From JANXSD01 sp043758125 (GTDB lineage Bacteria > Bacteroidota > Bacteroidia > AKYH767-A > OLB10), in assembly GCA_043758125.1 (NCBI GenBank), contig JAYVOC010000188.1, positions 1 to 36,631 on the forward strand: DNA of 36,631 nucleotides, read 5' to 3'. Below, in pieces: positions 15,875-24,735 of the stretch. Position numbers and translations under genes: made by a program. Within the stretch, counting starts at the first letter, position 1; each line of letters opens with the position of its first letter. A model generated the notes under the pieces. That model made no database searches. It saw only the letters and a list, made by a program, of their open reading frames with translations, and was not told where the DNA came from.

Positions 15875-17914
15875 ATGAATCTCCGAAAATTATTTATTCA
15901 AGTTAGTAATAAACACGATCTCTATTACCGTATTGTTTTAATTACGCTTTCGATTATCGGTATAACTGCTTTTCTTCCACGACAAATGCGTTTCAAGTAC
16001 GATTTTGATCAGGGAAGTATTTGGATTTATGAGGACTTAAAAGCGCCATTTGATTTCCCATTGTATAAGTCAAAAGTGCAATTAGAAGAAGAAAAAAATG
16101 CAATTATTAGTCAGTCGCCTTTATTTTTTAAAGTAGATACGTTATCACAAAATCGTGCGTTGCTTGAATTTCATTCTTTGTTTAAAGAAGAAAATAGTAA
16201 AGCATTAATTCAGGGCGATGAAATCATTCATCAATTTTATAAGCAAGGATTAATTGATTTGCCACGAAATTATTCTGTCGATCAAAATCAACAAGTTTTA
16301 TTGTTGAAAGGAAATAAATCTGTTCCAACAGAATTGTCAGCGCATCTACAATTGAATCAAGTGGCAGCTGAGATAGAACGGCAACTTATCAATAAAAATT
16401 TGCAAGGAGATGGATTATTATTGGCAGCACTTGTTCAATCGATAAAGCCAAATATTATTTATGATGCTGCATTAACAGAACGTAACCGACAACAATATCT
16501 CGAAGCAATAATTCCTACACGAGGATTAGTGAAAGAAGGTGCCGTGATTATTGAGCATGGAAAATTTGTAGGTCAGCGTGAATACGATCAACTAAGTTCT
16601 CTAAAAATTGCCTTTGGCGGAAATGAAGCTGCTAACAGTGAATTACGACCTTCGCTTTATCTTGGTTATCTTTTGCTTGTTTGTACTGCTATAGGAGTTT
16701 TACTAACTTTTATTTGGTTGTTGAGAAAAGATATTTTATTAGACAGTAGAAAAATTTCATTGCTCTTTCTTTTGATCGTTTCTACTTGCATCATTTATTC
16801 GCAATTGTTGGGAAGTAATCGAATGAATATGATGATGTTGCCTTTGTGTATTTTACCACTTGTAACAAGAGCATTTTTTGATACACGTACTGCCTTATTC
16901 ACACATGTGTTAACAATATTAATTTTAGGTACTGTTGCGCCTGGTGGATTTGATTTCGTTTACATGCAAATTGTAGCTGGAATGGTGGCAATTTTTAGTA
17001 TTGTAAATATGCGTAAGCGATCTCAACTTTTTATTGCTGCTGGAATAATATTCATTGCTTATCTTGTTTCTTACATAGGCTTATCATTATTGTCAGAAGG
17101 ATCGTTAGATAAAATAAATTATTCGAATGCTGTTTGGCTGATGGGAAATTGTTTGCTAACATTATTAAGTTATCCAATAATATTTTTTATTGAAAAAACT
17201 TTTTCTGTTACATCTGATTTTACATTGATGGAACTCACGGATTTTAACAGTGATTTGTTACGCGAACTTGCAACGAAAACGCCAGGAACTTTTCAACATT
17301 CATTACAAGTTGCAAACTTAGCGGAAGCGGCAATTTATAAGATTGGTGGTAATTCTTTGTTGGTAAGAGTAGGAGCATTGTATCATGATGTTGGTAAGAT
17401 GGACATGCCAATGTACTTTATCGAAAATCAAAGTACTCAAATGAATCCTCACGATGAATTATCATTTGATGAAAGTGCTTCCATTATTATTAGTCATGTT
17501 ATTCGTGGTATCGAGCGTGCAAGAAAACATAAACTTCCTGATGTTATTGTAGATTTTATTAGAACGCATCATGGAACTACTGTTGTTCAATATTTTTATC
17601 AATCATTCTTAAAAAATTTCCCTGATGAGGTGGCAGATATTGATGATTTTCGATATCCAGGTCCTAAACCATTTTCTAAAGAAACTGCGGTTTTGATGAT
17701 GGCTGATTCTGTTGAAGCTTCAGCTCGAAGTCTTGCTTCACACGATGCAGAATCTATTGATCATCTAGTTGATAAAATCATCAATTATCAGATTGAAGGT
17801 GGACAGTTTGAAAATTGTGATATTACCTATCGCGATATTACTGTCATTAAAAAGATTTTCAAGAAAATGCTGAATAGTATTTATCACGTTAGAGTTGCGT
17901 ACCCTTCGGCATAA
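15875..17914 (+). CDS. pgpH: 7TM-HD family phosphodiesterase (PgpH/YqfF-like)
   Basis: About 679 residues with the PgpH order of domains: one N-terminal membrane helix (about residues 20-34, IVLITLSIIGITAFL), a roughly 220-residue extracytoplasmic domain (7TM-HD extracellular), seven membrane helices (about 260-445), and a cytoplasmic HDIG phosphohydrolase domain with His475, the His504-Asp505 pair in ALYHDVGKMD, and later SHVIRGIERARKHKLP and RTHHGTT. The characterised PgpH of Listeria hydrolyses cyclic di-AMP; the Bacteroidota homologues are usually assigned the same activity, but this is by family only. The start is taken at ATG 15875 because an upstream in-frame TTG (15857) lies inside a promoter -7 box. 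It stands between rnpB and mutL. Confidence 0.88.
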   Translation: MNLRKLFIQVSNKHDLYYRIVLITLSIIGITAFLPRQMRFKYDFDQGSIWIYEDLKAPFDFPLYKSKVQLEEEKNAIISQSPLFFKVDTLSQNRALLEFHSLFKEENSKALIQGDEIIHQFYKQGLIDLPRNYSVDQNQQVLLLKGNKSVPTELSAHLQLNQVAAEIERQLINKNLQGDGLLLAALVQSIKPNIIYDAALTERNRQQYLEAIIPTRGLVKEGAVIIEHGKFVGQREYDQLSSLKIAFGGNEAANSELRPSLYLGYLLLVCTAIGVLLTFIWLLRKDILLDSRKISLLFLLIVSTCIIYSQLLGSNRMNMMMLPLCILPLVTRAFFDTRTALFTHVLTILILGTVAPGGFDFVYMQIVAGMVAIFSIVNMRKRSQLFIAAGIIFIAYLVSYIGLSLLSEGSLDKINYSNAVWLMGNCLLTLLSYPIIFFIEKTFSVTSDFTLMELTDFNSDLLRELATKTPGTFQHSLQVANLAEAAIYKIGGNSLLVRVGALYHDVGKMDMPMYFIENQSTQMNPHDELSFDESASIIISHVIRGIERARKHKLPDVIVDFIRTHHGTTVVQYFYQSFLKNFPDEVADIDDFRYPGPKPFSKETAVLMMADSVEASARSLASHDAESIDHLVDKIINYQIEGGQFENCDITYRDITVIKKIFKKMLNSIYHVRVAYPSA

Positions 17915-18095
17915 AAAGCTAATTTTATCCTCCAAGTGTCAATTTTTAGAATGGGTAAATTAAATTTAAGATAGTTTTGAGTTCAATTAAATAGTGAATT
18001 CACAAATTGCATTTTAAAATGTTTGTTTTTTTTCTCCTTAGTAAGTTAAATCTTTCTATTTGTGTTAAAAGTGCATTTATAACATTAGGAAATTA

Positions 18096-18103
18096 TACCT
18101 TTG
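18096..18103 (+). promoter_or_regulatory. -7 box of the mutL-rhomboid unit
   Basis: TACCTTTG ends ten bases before the mutL ATG at 18114, implying a leader of only a few bases. No TTG at the proper distance. Confidence 0.5.
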
Positions 18104-18113
18104 TGCGATAATT

Positions 18114-19958
18114 ATGGCAGATATTATTCATCTTTTACCTGATGCTGTTGCAAATCAAATTGCTGCTGGAGAGGTGATACAGCGTCCTGCTTCTGCTGTT
18201 AAAGAAGTTTTAGAAAATGCTGTAGATGCAGGAAGTAGTCGGATACAATTGATAATCCGTGATGCAGGAAAAACCTTAATTCAAGTGATTGATGATGGCG
18301 GTGGAATGTCGGAAACAGATGCTCGTCTGAGTTTTGAGCGTCATGCAACCTCTAAAATTCGGAAAGCTGAAGATCTCTTTTCATTGCATACAATGGGGTT
18401 TCGTGGAGAGGCTTTAGCGTCAATTGCGGCTATTGCACAAGTAGATTTAAAAAGTCGATTACGCGGATCTGAAATTGGAACTAAAGTAGTTATTGAGGCC
18501 TCCGTTTGTAAATCTCAAGATCCCGTTGCAACACCAGATGGAACATCATTGGCAATTAAAAATCTTTTTTACAATGTGCCAGCCAGAAGAAATTTTCTAA
18601 AATCTAATCCCGTTGAAACACGACACATTATTGAAGAATTTACACGTGTTGCAATGTCAAATCCGCAAATACATTTTTCATTTCATCATAATGATTTGCA
18701 AGTTTTTGATTTACGCGAAGGGAATTTTCGTCAGCGTATTGCTTCTATTTGTGGAAACAATTATAATGAACGATTAGTTCCTGTTGAAGAGGATACAACG
18801 ATTGTAAAATTAGAAGGGTTTATTGGTAAGCCAGAGTTCGCTAAAAAGAATCGAGGAGAACAATATTTCTTTGTGAACAATCGATTCATAAAAGATAGTT
18901 ATTTACATCATGCCGTTAATGCTGCTTTTGATTCACTTATTCCTAAAGATGCTTACGCTTCTTATTGGCTTAAAATTTATATCGATCCTTCAAAAATTGA
19001 TGTAAATATTCATCCAACAAAAACGGAAATTAAATTTGAAGATGAAAAATCGGTATACGCAATTTTAAGAGCAGCAGTTAAACGTGCATTAGGTAAATTC
19101 AGTATCGCACCTTCCCTTGATTTTGATCAAGAACGTGCCTTTGATGTCCCGCTTGATAAGTTAAATGACATTCCAATTCAACCCGTAATAAAAGTAAATC
19201 CGAATTACAATCCGTTTAAACCTGAAACGTCTTTTAATCCAAATATTGATCGTGATAATTCATGGTCACGAATGAAAACACAAGGTACCGATCAATGGCT
19301 TAAGTTACATCAAGAACCAATACAACAAAAATTTTATAAGGAAGAGATAATTGAACCTCATAAGGAATTGCAACGAGAGTTGGAAGAATTGCCTGATGAA
19401 CGATTTATTTTAACAGGATTAAGAATTTTAAATATTTCTTTTAAAGATGGAATTTTATTAATTGATTTGCCAAGTGCGTATGAAAGAATATTGTTTGAAC
19501 GTTATCTTCATGCTTTACAAACGAAAGCTGTTATTACACAACAACAATTATTTCCACCACGATTACAATTGAGTCACGATGATGCGTTGTTGGTTACTGA
19601 ATTGAATGATGATTTACGAAAGCTTGGTTTTGATTTAACAGATTTTGGTAATAATACAATTGTGATTCACGGAATTCCATCTGGATTAGATTCCGGAAAA
19701 GAAACAACAGTTTTACAAGATTTGCTTGAACAATATAGAAATAATCGAAATCGTTTGGAATTAAGTGCTCATGATAATCTCGCTCGATCAATGGCAAGAA
19801 GTATGTCAGTGAAAGATATTCGAAACTTTCAACCAAAAGAGTTAAGAAGAGTTGCTTTAGATTTATTGCAATGCGAAAATTCAAATTACGGAGTAAATGG
19901 CAAACCAATTATGGTACATTTAAATTCAAATGATTTATTAAATTACTTTCAATCTTAA
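18114..19958 (+). CDS. mutL: DNA mismatch repair protein MutL
   Basis: A 614-residue GHKL ATPase that links MutS recognition of mismatches to strand removal. The N-terminal ATPase is canonical: IAAGEVIQRPASAVKEVLENAVDAG (catalytic Glu31, Mg-binding Asn35), IDDGGGM (60-65), TSKIRKAEDLFSLHTMGFRGEAL, and FVNNRFIKD; the transducer domain ends near residue 330. After a Pro/Asn-rich linker (about 340-425) comes the C-terminal dimerisation domain (430-614). There the metal-binding endonuclease motif DQHA(X)2E(X)4E reads D451-LPS-AY-E457-RILF-E462: the acidic residues are kept but Gln-His-Ala is replaced. First gene of a probable operon with two rhomboid proteases (21-base gap). Confidence 0.95.
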   Translation: MADIIHLLPDAVANQIAAGEVIQRPASAVKEVLENAVDAGSSRIQLIIRDAGKTLIQVIDDGGGMSETDARLSFERHATSKIRKAEDLFSLHTMGFRGEALASIAAIAQVDLKSRLRGSEIGTKVVIEASVCKSQDPVATPDGTSLAIKNLFYNVPARRNFLKSNPVETRHIIEEFTRVAMSNPQIHFSFHHNDLQVFDLREGNFRQRIASICGNNYNERLVPVEEDTTIVKLEGFIGKPEFAKKNRGEQYFFVNNRFIKDSYLHHAVNAAFDSLIPKDAYASYWLKIYIDPSKIDVNIHPTKTEIKFEDEKSVYAILRAAVKRALGKFSIAPSLDFDQERAFDVPLDKLNDIPIQPVIKVNPNYNPFKPETSFNPNIDRDNSWSRMKTQGTDQWLKLHQEPIQQKFYKEEIIEPHKELQRELEELPDERFILTGLRILNISFKDGILLIDLPSAYERILFERYLHALQTKAVITQQQLFPPRLQLSHDDALLVTELNDDLRKLGFDLTDFGNNTIVIHGIPSGLDSGKETTVLQDLLEQYRNNRNRLELSAHDNLARSMARSMSVKDIRNFQPKELRRVALDLLQCENSNYGVNGKPIMVHLNSNDLLNYFQS

Positions 19959-19979
19959 TTCCGTTAATAGGTTTCAAAT

Positions 19980-20828
19980 ATGTCGTCAGAAGAGTTCAGA
20001 CCATCCCGTTTTCAGATCTTGCCTCCTGTGGTAAAAAATCTGTTGATCATCAATGGAATTATGTTTCTTGCAACAACAGTAATCAATGAAAAATTTGGTT
20101 ATGATCTAGCAGATTTCTTTGGCTTACATTTTCCAACCTCCGAATATTTTCGTCCACATCAATACATCACTCACTTATTCATGCATGGAAGTTTAATGCA
20201 TATTTTTTCAAATATGTTTGCATTGTGGATGTTTGGCAATGTGCTTGAGAACTTTTGGGGTCCAAAAAGATTTCTTATTTTTTATCTCGTAACTGGAATT
20301 GGTGCGGCAATCATCCATACGTTATTTACATGGTACGAAGTTGAACAAATTCGTGCTGCAGTCGAAAATTTTTCAACGCATGTTAATCCTGTAGATTTTA
20401 AATTATTCATCACACATTACATCGGATTTTTAGAACCCGGACAAATTGAATCTTTAAATAAATTTTTTAATGATTGGCAATTATCACCAAATGATCCAGC
20501 ATACTTGCGTGAAGCAAATGATTATGCAAACATGATTTTGAAGAACAAAATTGATGTCCCAACAGTTGGTGCTTCAGGAGCCGTTTTCGGTGTGTTATTG
20601 GCTTTTGGAATGATGTTTCCGAATACAATTCTTTATTTGTATTTTGCAATTCCAGTAAAGGCAAAATGGTTTGTATTGTTTTACGGATTATTTGAATTAT
20701 ACTCTGGAATTCAAAACAATCCAACTGATAATGTTGCGCACTTCGCACATCTAGGAGGAATGTTGTTCGGCTTCTTCCTTATCAAGGCTTGGAAAAATAA
20801 ACGTTTTGGGAGTAACGATTCACTATGA
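19980..20828 (+). CDS. Rhomboid family intramembrane serine protease (first of two)
   Basis: The 282-residue protein has the rhomboid core: HLFMHGSLMHIFSNMFALWMFG (about 65-86), WGPKRFLIFYLVTGIGAA, the catalytic Ser199 in VGASGAVFGVL and His257 in VAHFAHLGGMLFGF. Both dyad residues are present, so it should be an active intramembrane protease. A hydrophilic insertion of about 70 residues (118-190) separates the third membrane segment from the serine helix, more than in the minimal GlpG core. It starts 21 bases after mutL and its stop overlaps the next ATG (ATGA), so the two rhomboids are translationally coupled. Substrates are unknown. Confidence 0.92.
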   Translation: MSSEEFRPSRFQILPPVVKNLLIINGIMFLATTVINEKFGYDLADFFGLHFPTSEYFRPHQYITHLFMHGSLMHIFSNMFALWMFGNVLENFWGPKRFLIFYLVTGIGAAIIHTLFTWYEVEQIRAAVENFSTHVNPVDFKLFITHYIGFLEPGQIESLNKFFNDWQLSPNDPAYLREANDYANMILKNKIDVPTVGASGAVFGVLLAFGMMFPNTILYLYFAIPVKAKWFVLFYGLFELYSGIQNNPTDNVAHFAHLGGMLFGFFLIKAWKNKRFGSNDSL

Positions 20829-21706
20829 GCAATCCCATCAATGATATCAAATTACAATTCGGCAATGCAAGAGCGTTGTACAGATTGATATTTATTAATG
20901 TGTGCGTTTTTCTTGTAATCATGTTGACAAAAGCTGTGATGTATCTCTTTCAATTGAATGATAGCATTCTAACAGAAATTGTTTCTTATCTCAGTTTGCC
21001 ATCAAGTTTACATCAGTTAATGTTTCAACCATGGTCACTTTTAACATATATGTTTTTGCACGAAGGAGTGATGCATATTCTTTTCAATATGCTCGTGCTC
21101 TATTGGTCAGGGAAATTATTTACAGAATACTTAGGCAACGAAAAATTTTGGGCTACATTTATTTTAGGCGGATTGGTGGGTGCATTATTTTATATTCTTG
21201 CCTTTAATTTATTTCCTGCTTTCGCAACAACAAGTGATGCTTCAAGATTATTAGGAGCCTCTGCTGGAGTAATTGCTGTTTTGGTCGCCTCAGCTACGCT
21301 TTTACCAGATTACACTGTATTCTTATTCATCATCGGACCAGTAAAATTAAAATACATCGCTATTGTTTCAATATTGCTTTACGCGATTAGTATTCCGAAT
21401 GGAAACGCAGGAGGTGAAATTGCACATTTAGGTGGAGCATTATTCGGTTTCGTGATGATTAAGCAACTTCGAAATGGTAGAGACTTAACATCATGGCTCA
21501 TCAAATTCGTTGGAATCTTTAGCGGTAAAAGAAAAACTAAAATGAAAGTGGTCTCTAATAATAGAGGAGGGGGATTTAAAATGGATTTCCAAGGTTCAAC
21601 GCAAGATTCTATTGATCGAATTCTCGATAAAATAAATAGGTCTGGATTTGATAGTTTAACTAAAGATGAAAAGGAAGTGCTTTATAAGGCAAGCGGTAAA
21701 AAGTAA
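20825..21706 (+). CDS. Rhomboid family intramembrane serine protease (second of two)
   Basis: The 293-residue protein carries the rhomboid features: LTYMFLHEGVMHILFNMLVLYWSGKLF (73-99), the catalytic Ser146 in LLGASAGVIAVL, and His201 in EIAHLGGALFGF. Six membrane segments are expected between residues 20 and 212. Unlike its partner it lacks the long insertion but has a C-terminal soluble tail of about 75 residues ending in a helical stretch (STQDSIDRILDKINRSGFDS... to the end), like the tail domain seen on many Bacteroidota rhomboids (DUF6576 type). Its ATG overlaps the stop codon of the upstream rhomboid by the four bases ATGA. Confidence 0.92.
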   Translation: MSNPINDIKLQFGNARALYRLIFINVCVFLVIMLTKAVMYLFQLNDSILTEIVSYLSLPSSLHQLMFQPWSLLTYMFLHEGVMHILFNMLVLYWSGKLFTEYLGNEKFWATFILGGLVGALFYILAFNLFPAFATTSDASRLLGASAGVIAVLVASATLLPDYTVFLFIIGPVKLKYIAIVSILLYAISIPNGNAGGEIAHLGGALFGFVMIKQLRNGRDLTSWLIKFVGIFSGKRKTKMKVVSNNRGGGFKMDFQGSTQDSIDRILDKINRSGFDSLTKDEKEVLYKASGKK

Positions 21707-21948
21707 TTTCTTCTTTTAAGAAAAACAATCCCATTTTAGGAATATTATAATGATTTTTTAATTTTTTATAGAGCTGTTAATAAAACAAAACCCATTTTTT
21801 TGTCGAAAATTTTTTCTAAGTATTTGATTTTTATGTTTTTAAATTTCATTATCTGAAAAGCTTTTTTCACTGTAGCAATTTGGGAATTACTGGCATATAC
21901 TTCGATTAGGAGTTTGACATAATCACAAATAATTTAAATAATTTTCAC

Positions 21949-22695
21949 ATGCGTGTAAAAATTTCATTCCTTAGGGATCAGATGTCAGCAAACACTATTC
22001 CGCTGCATCATCAAACTTTACTTGCTGAAAGCCTCTATGTAATACTGGATACTTTCGGTGGTGATCGTTCAGTTTTTAATTTCTCATCCTTAAAAGGGAC
22101 TTCAAAAATTCAAAATGGCTTCATGCGTTTTTTGAGTTCAAAAGTTACTTTAGTAGTTTCCAGTAGAAACGAAGATTTAATGGAGAAATTGGTATCTAAA
22201 ATTTTTGAAATGCCTTATTTGGCGGTTGGAAAGATGAACCTAATGCCACGTAGTCATGAGATTATTCCTGATCCAGAATTTCAAACTAAAATGAGATATC
22301 TATGCATCAGCCCAATGATTTTGATCGATCCACGTAAGGATCCTGAAAGAAGTCAAATGACAGTTGATCCTACTTCTCAAGAGTTTTCAGATATCCTTTA
22401 CGAACAAACTTTAGATCGTATGGAGCGTGCTGGATTTACGGAGACACAACTAAATAATTTTGCTGAATTTGATGCTCAGCCCGATTTAGAATATGTTCAG
22501 AAATTAAATGAGACAGGAAAAAAATTCGCTCGTTACTACCGTGCGGCTGATGGAAGCACGATGATGGGATATTTATTACCATTCACATTGCATGCTCACC
22601 CTGATGTTCACCGTTTTATATGGGATTGTGGCGTTGGTGCCTTAAATGATCAAGGATACGGGATGGTTGACTTAGTAAAAGTTGGCTTGAACTAA
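21949..22695 (+). CDS. cas6: Cas6-like RNA endonuclease/RNA-binding protein, without CRISPR array or other cas genes
   Basis: The 248-residue protein has the layout of Cas6 (RAMP fold, two ferredoxin-like domains). The N-terminal strand MRVKISFL is followed by IPLHHQTLLAESLYVILD (His20/His21), where Cas6 enzymes carry the catalytic histidine. The C-terminal glycine-rich loop GVGALNDQGYGMVDLVKV (228-245) matches the G-x-G...N..G-[FY]-G-M-[VL] signature of the family. Length is normal for Cas6 (about 230-260). Cas6 cuts CRISPR repeat RNA to make crRNA. No repeat-spacer array, cas1/cas2 or effector gene exists in this window, so the protein may serve a distant locus in trans or may have taken another RNA-processing role. 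Upstream (21707-21948) I see no clear -7 box; a hairpin terminator follows. Confidence 0.75.
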   Translation: MRVKISFLRDQMSANTIPLHHQTLLAESLYVILDTFGGDRSVFNFSSLKGTSKIQNGFMRFLSSKVTLVVSSRNEDLMEKLVSKIFEMPYLAVGKMNLMPRSHEIIPDPEFQTKMRYLCISPMILIDPRKDPERSQMTVDPTSQEFSDILYEQTLDRMERAGFTETQLNNFAEFDAQPDLEYVQKLNETGKKFARYYRAADGSTMMGYLLPFTLHAHPDVHRFIWDCGVGALNDQGYGMVDLVKVGLN

Positions 22696-22715
22696 AAAAT
22701 ATTTGTATTGAATTA

Positions 22716-22752
22716 AAACAAACAGGGCTAATTAGCCCTGTTTGTTTATTTT
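22716..22752 (+). terminator. Perfect palindromic terminator after the Cas6-like gene
   Basis: A 32-base perfect palindrome (22716-22747, centre AATT, core CAGGGCT/AGCCCTG) lies 20 bases after the stop and is followed by a T-rich stretch. It isolates the Cas6-like gene from the GT51 gene, which starts 39 bases further on. Confidence 0.8.
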
Positions 22753-22785
22753 TAGCCTGTCCCAATTAACCATAGGCAAAAAATA

Positions 22786-24735
22786 ATGAAATTCCGTAAC
22801 CGCTTCTTAATTACGCTTTCTATATTGATATTATTTTTCACAACAATAATTTTATTACGTCAACCACTTTTAGATTTTGTAATTCGCAAAGCACAAGAAA
22901 AAGTTAAACAGCGATTTGGTGCAACATTGCTTATAAAAGATGCTGGATTCCTTGGCTTCCGTGATATATTTTTAAAAAATGTTATTCTCATTCCTCCTGA
23001 TGGAAACGATACATTATTTTTCATGGAAAGTTTTAAAGCAAGAATTCGTATTGGAAAACTTTTGAAAATGCAAGTCGGCTTTCGCGAATTAGTAGTTGAT
23101 GATGTGATTGTGAATCTAGTTAAAACGGATAGCATTCATAGTAACTATTCTTTCTTGTTTAAAAAGCATGAAGATGCTGATTCAAGTAAAGGTGAAAATA
23201 CGGATGGTTACAATGAACGTTTTAAAATGCTTTTTAGAAAAGTGAATGACATTTTTAATGAGAATATTATCATTCGCCAATTTGTTGTAAATTATCGAGA
23301 CGTTAATAGGAAAGAAATGGTAAAGGTTCCTGAATTATTTTTTGATGGTTCATTATTTCAATCAAGTATAATTACTTCATCGTTAGAAGGTGTCAATCTG
23401 TGGTTAGTGAAAGGTAAAGCAGATGCAGAAAAGGGACACTATGATTTTGCTGTAAACCGTACTCGCGGTGCTGCTTATGCGTTACCATTTTTTGATTTGA
23501 TTGATGGATTTAAAGTTTGTTTCGATGAAGCTAATGTAAAATTTTCTGCTGATGAATCAAGCGATATTATTCCAGTAAATAGTGACTTTGTAATGAAAAA
23601 TCTGCTAGTTAATCATTGGCGAATATCTCCAGATGATGTATTGATGCCCGATATTAATTTTCATCTAAATGCAAATATTGCAACCGATAGTATTCAACTT
23701 TCTCCTGGAACTTTATTTCGATTGAATAAACTCCCAATTAATATTACTTTGAGTTACAGTAGGAAACCCGAAAAGAGAATTATTCTTGATGAAGGGTTTA
23801 CAGTTTCTGATGCACAAGATTTATTTTCTTCACTTCCTGAAGGAATGTTCCATACGTTTAAAGGATTTAAAGCAAGCGGAGAATTAGCCTATTCAGTGCA
23901 TTTCGATTTATTGAGTAAACATCCCGATTCCTTATCGTTCGATTCACAATTGAAGAAAAAGAATTTTCGCATTCAAGAATATGGAACGGAAAATTTTAGC
24001 AAAATGTCTGCACCATTTTCTTTTTTAGCAATGGATGGTGATCGACCAATAAGAAGTTTTATAGTAGGTCCTGAAAATCCAATGTTTACTCCTTATGATC
24101 AGATTTCAGATTACTTAAAAAATACTATCCTAACTTCTGAAGATCCAAGCTTTTTTAATCATTCAGGTTTCGTTGAAGAATCATTTCGTGAATCCATCGC
24201 AACAAATATAAAGCAAGGACGATTTGCTAGAGGAGGAAGCACTATTTCTATGCAGCTAGTGAAAAATATTCATCTAAGTAGAAATAAAACTATTGCACGT
24301 AAACTCGAAGAAGCATTAATCGTTTGGTTGATTGAACAAAATCGATTGGTAAGTAAGGAACGAATGTTTGAGGTTTATCTTAATATCATAGAATGGGGAC
24401 CAAATGTATATGGCATTGGAGAAGCTTCGCATTTTTATTTTGGAAAATCTCCTAAAGACCTAACGCTTGCAGAATCAATTTATTTATCGAGCTTAATCCC
24501 TCATCCAAAATATTTTAGATATAGTTTCGATGCTGCTGGGAATTTAAAACCATTTATGGCAAATTATTTTAAACTTGTTGCCGGAAGATTAGTAAAGCGT
24601 GAAAAGATTTCGCAATCTGAAGCAGATTCATTGCAACCAATTGTTCATCTAAATGGATTGGCATTACAAATTGTTATGCCTGTTGATTCGGTCCCTGTTG
24701 ATTCATTAGAGTTAGAGCAGTTGCAGATTCAGTAA
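22786..24735 (+). CDS. Monofunctional peptidoglycan glycosyltransferase (GT51) with long AsmA-like N-terminal region
   Basis: The 649-residue protein has an N-terminal membrane anchor (about 7-24), then roughly 400 residues of beta-rich sequence resembling AsmA/DUF748-type proteins (for example FGATLLIKDAGFLGFRDIFLKNV and MQVGFRELVVDDVIVNLVKTDS), then a GT51 transglycosylase domain (about 430-600). GT51 motifs are all present: ILTSEDPSFFNHSGF (catalytic Glu452), RGGSTISMQLVKNI (482-495), RKLEEALIVWLIEQ, and the second catalytic Glu529 in FEVYLNIIEWGPNVYGIGEASHFYFGK. No transpeptidase domain follows, so it would polymerise lipid II glycan strands only. The AsmA-like part is recognised by pattern, with less certainty than the GT51 domain. 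Periplasm-facing location is expected. Confidence 0.85.
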   Translation: MKFRNRFLITLSILILFFTTIILLRQPLLDFVIRKAQEKVKQRFGATLLIKDAGFLGFRDIFLKNVILIPPDGNDTLFFMESFKARIRIGKLLKMQVGFRELVVDDVIVNLVKTDSIHSNYSFLFKKHEDADSSKGENTDGYNERFKMLFRKVNDIFNENIIIRQFVVNYRDVNRKEMVKVPELFFDGSLFQSSIITSSLEGVNLWLVKGKADAEKGHYDFAVNRTRGAAYALPFFDLIDGFKVCFDEANVKFSADESSDIIPVNSDFVMKNLLVNHWRISPDDVLMPDINFHLNANIATDSIQLSPGTLFRLNKLPINITLSYSRKPEKRIILDEGFTVSDAQDLFSSLPEGMFHTFKGFKASGELAYSVHFDLLSKHPDSLSFDSQLKKKNFRIQEYGTENFSKMSAPFSFLAMDGDRPIRSFIVGPENPMFTPYDQISDYLKNTILTSEDPSFFNHSGFVEESFRESIATNIKQGRFARGGSTISMQLVKNIHLSRNKTIARKLEEALIVWLIEQNRLVSKERMFEVYLNIIEWGPNVYGIGEASHFYFGKSPKDLTLAESIYLSSLIPHPKYFRYSFDAAGNLKPFMANYFKLVAGRLVKREKISQSEADSLQPIVHLNGLALQIVMPVDSVPVDSLELEQLQIQ

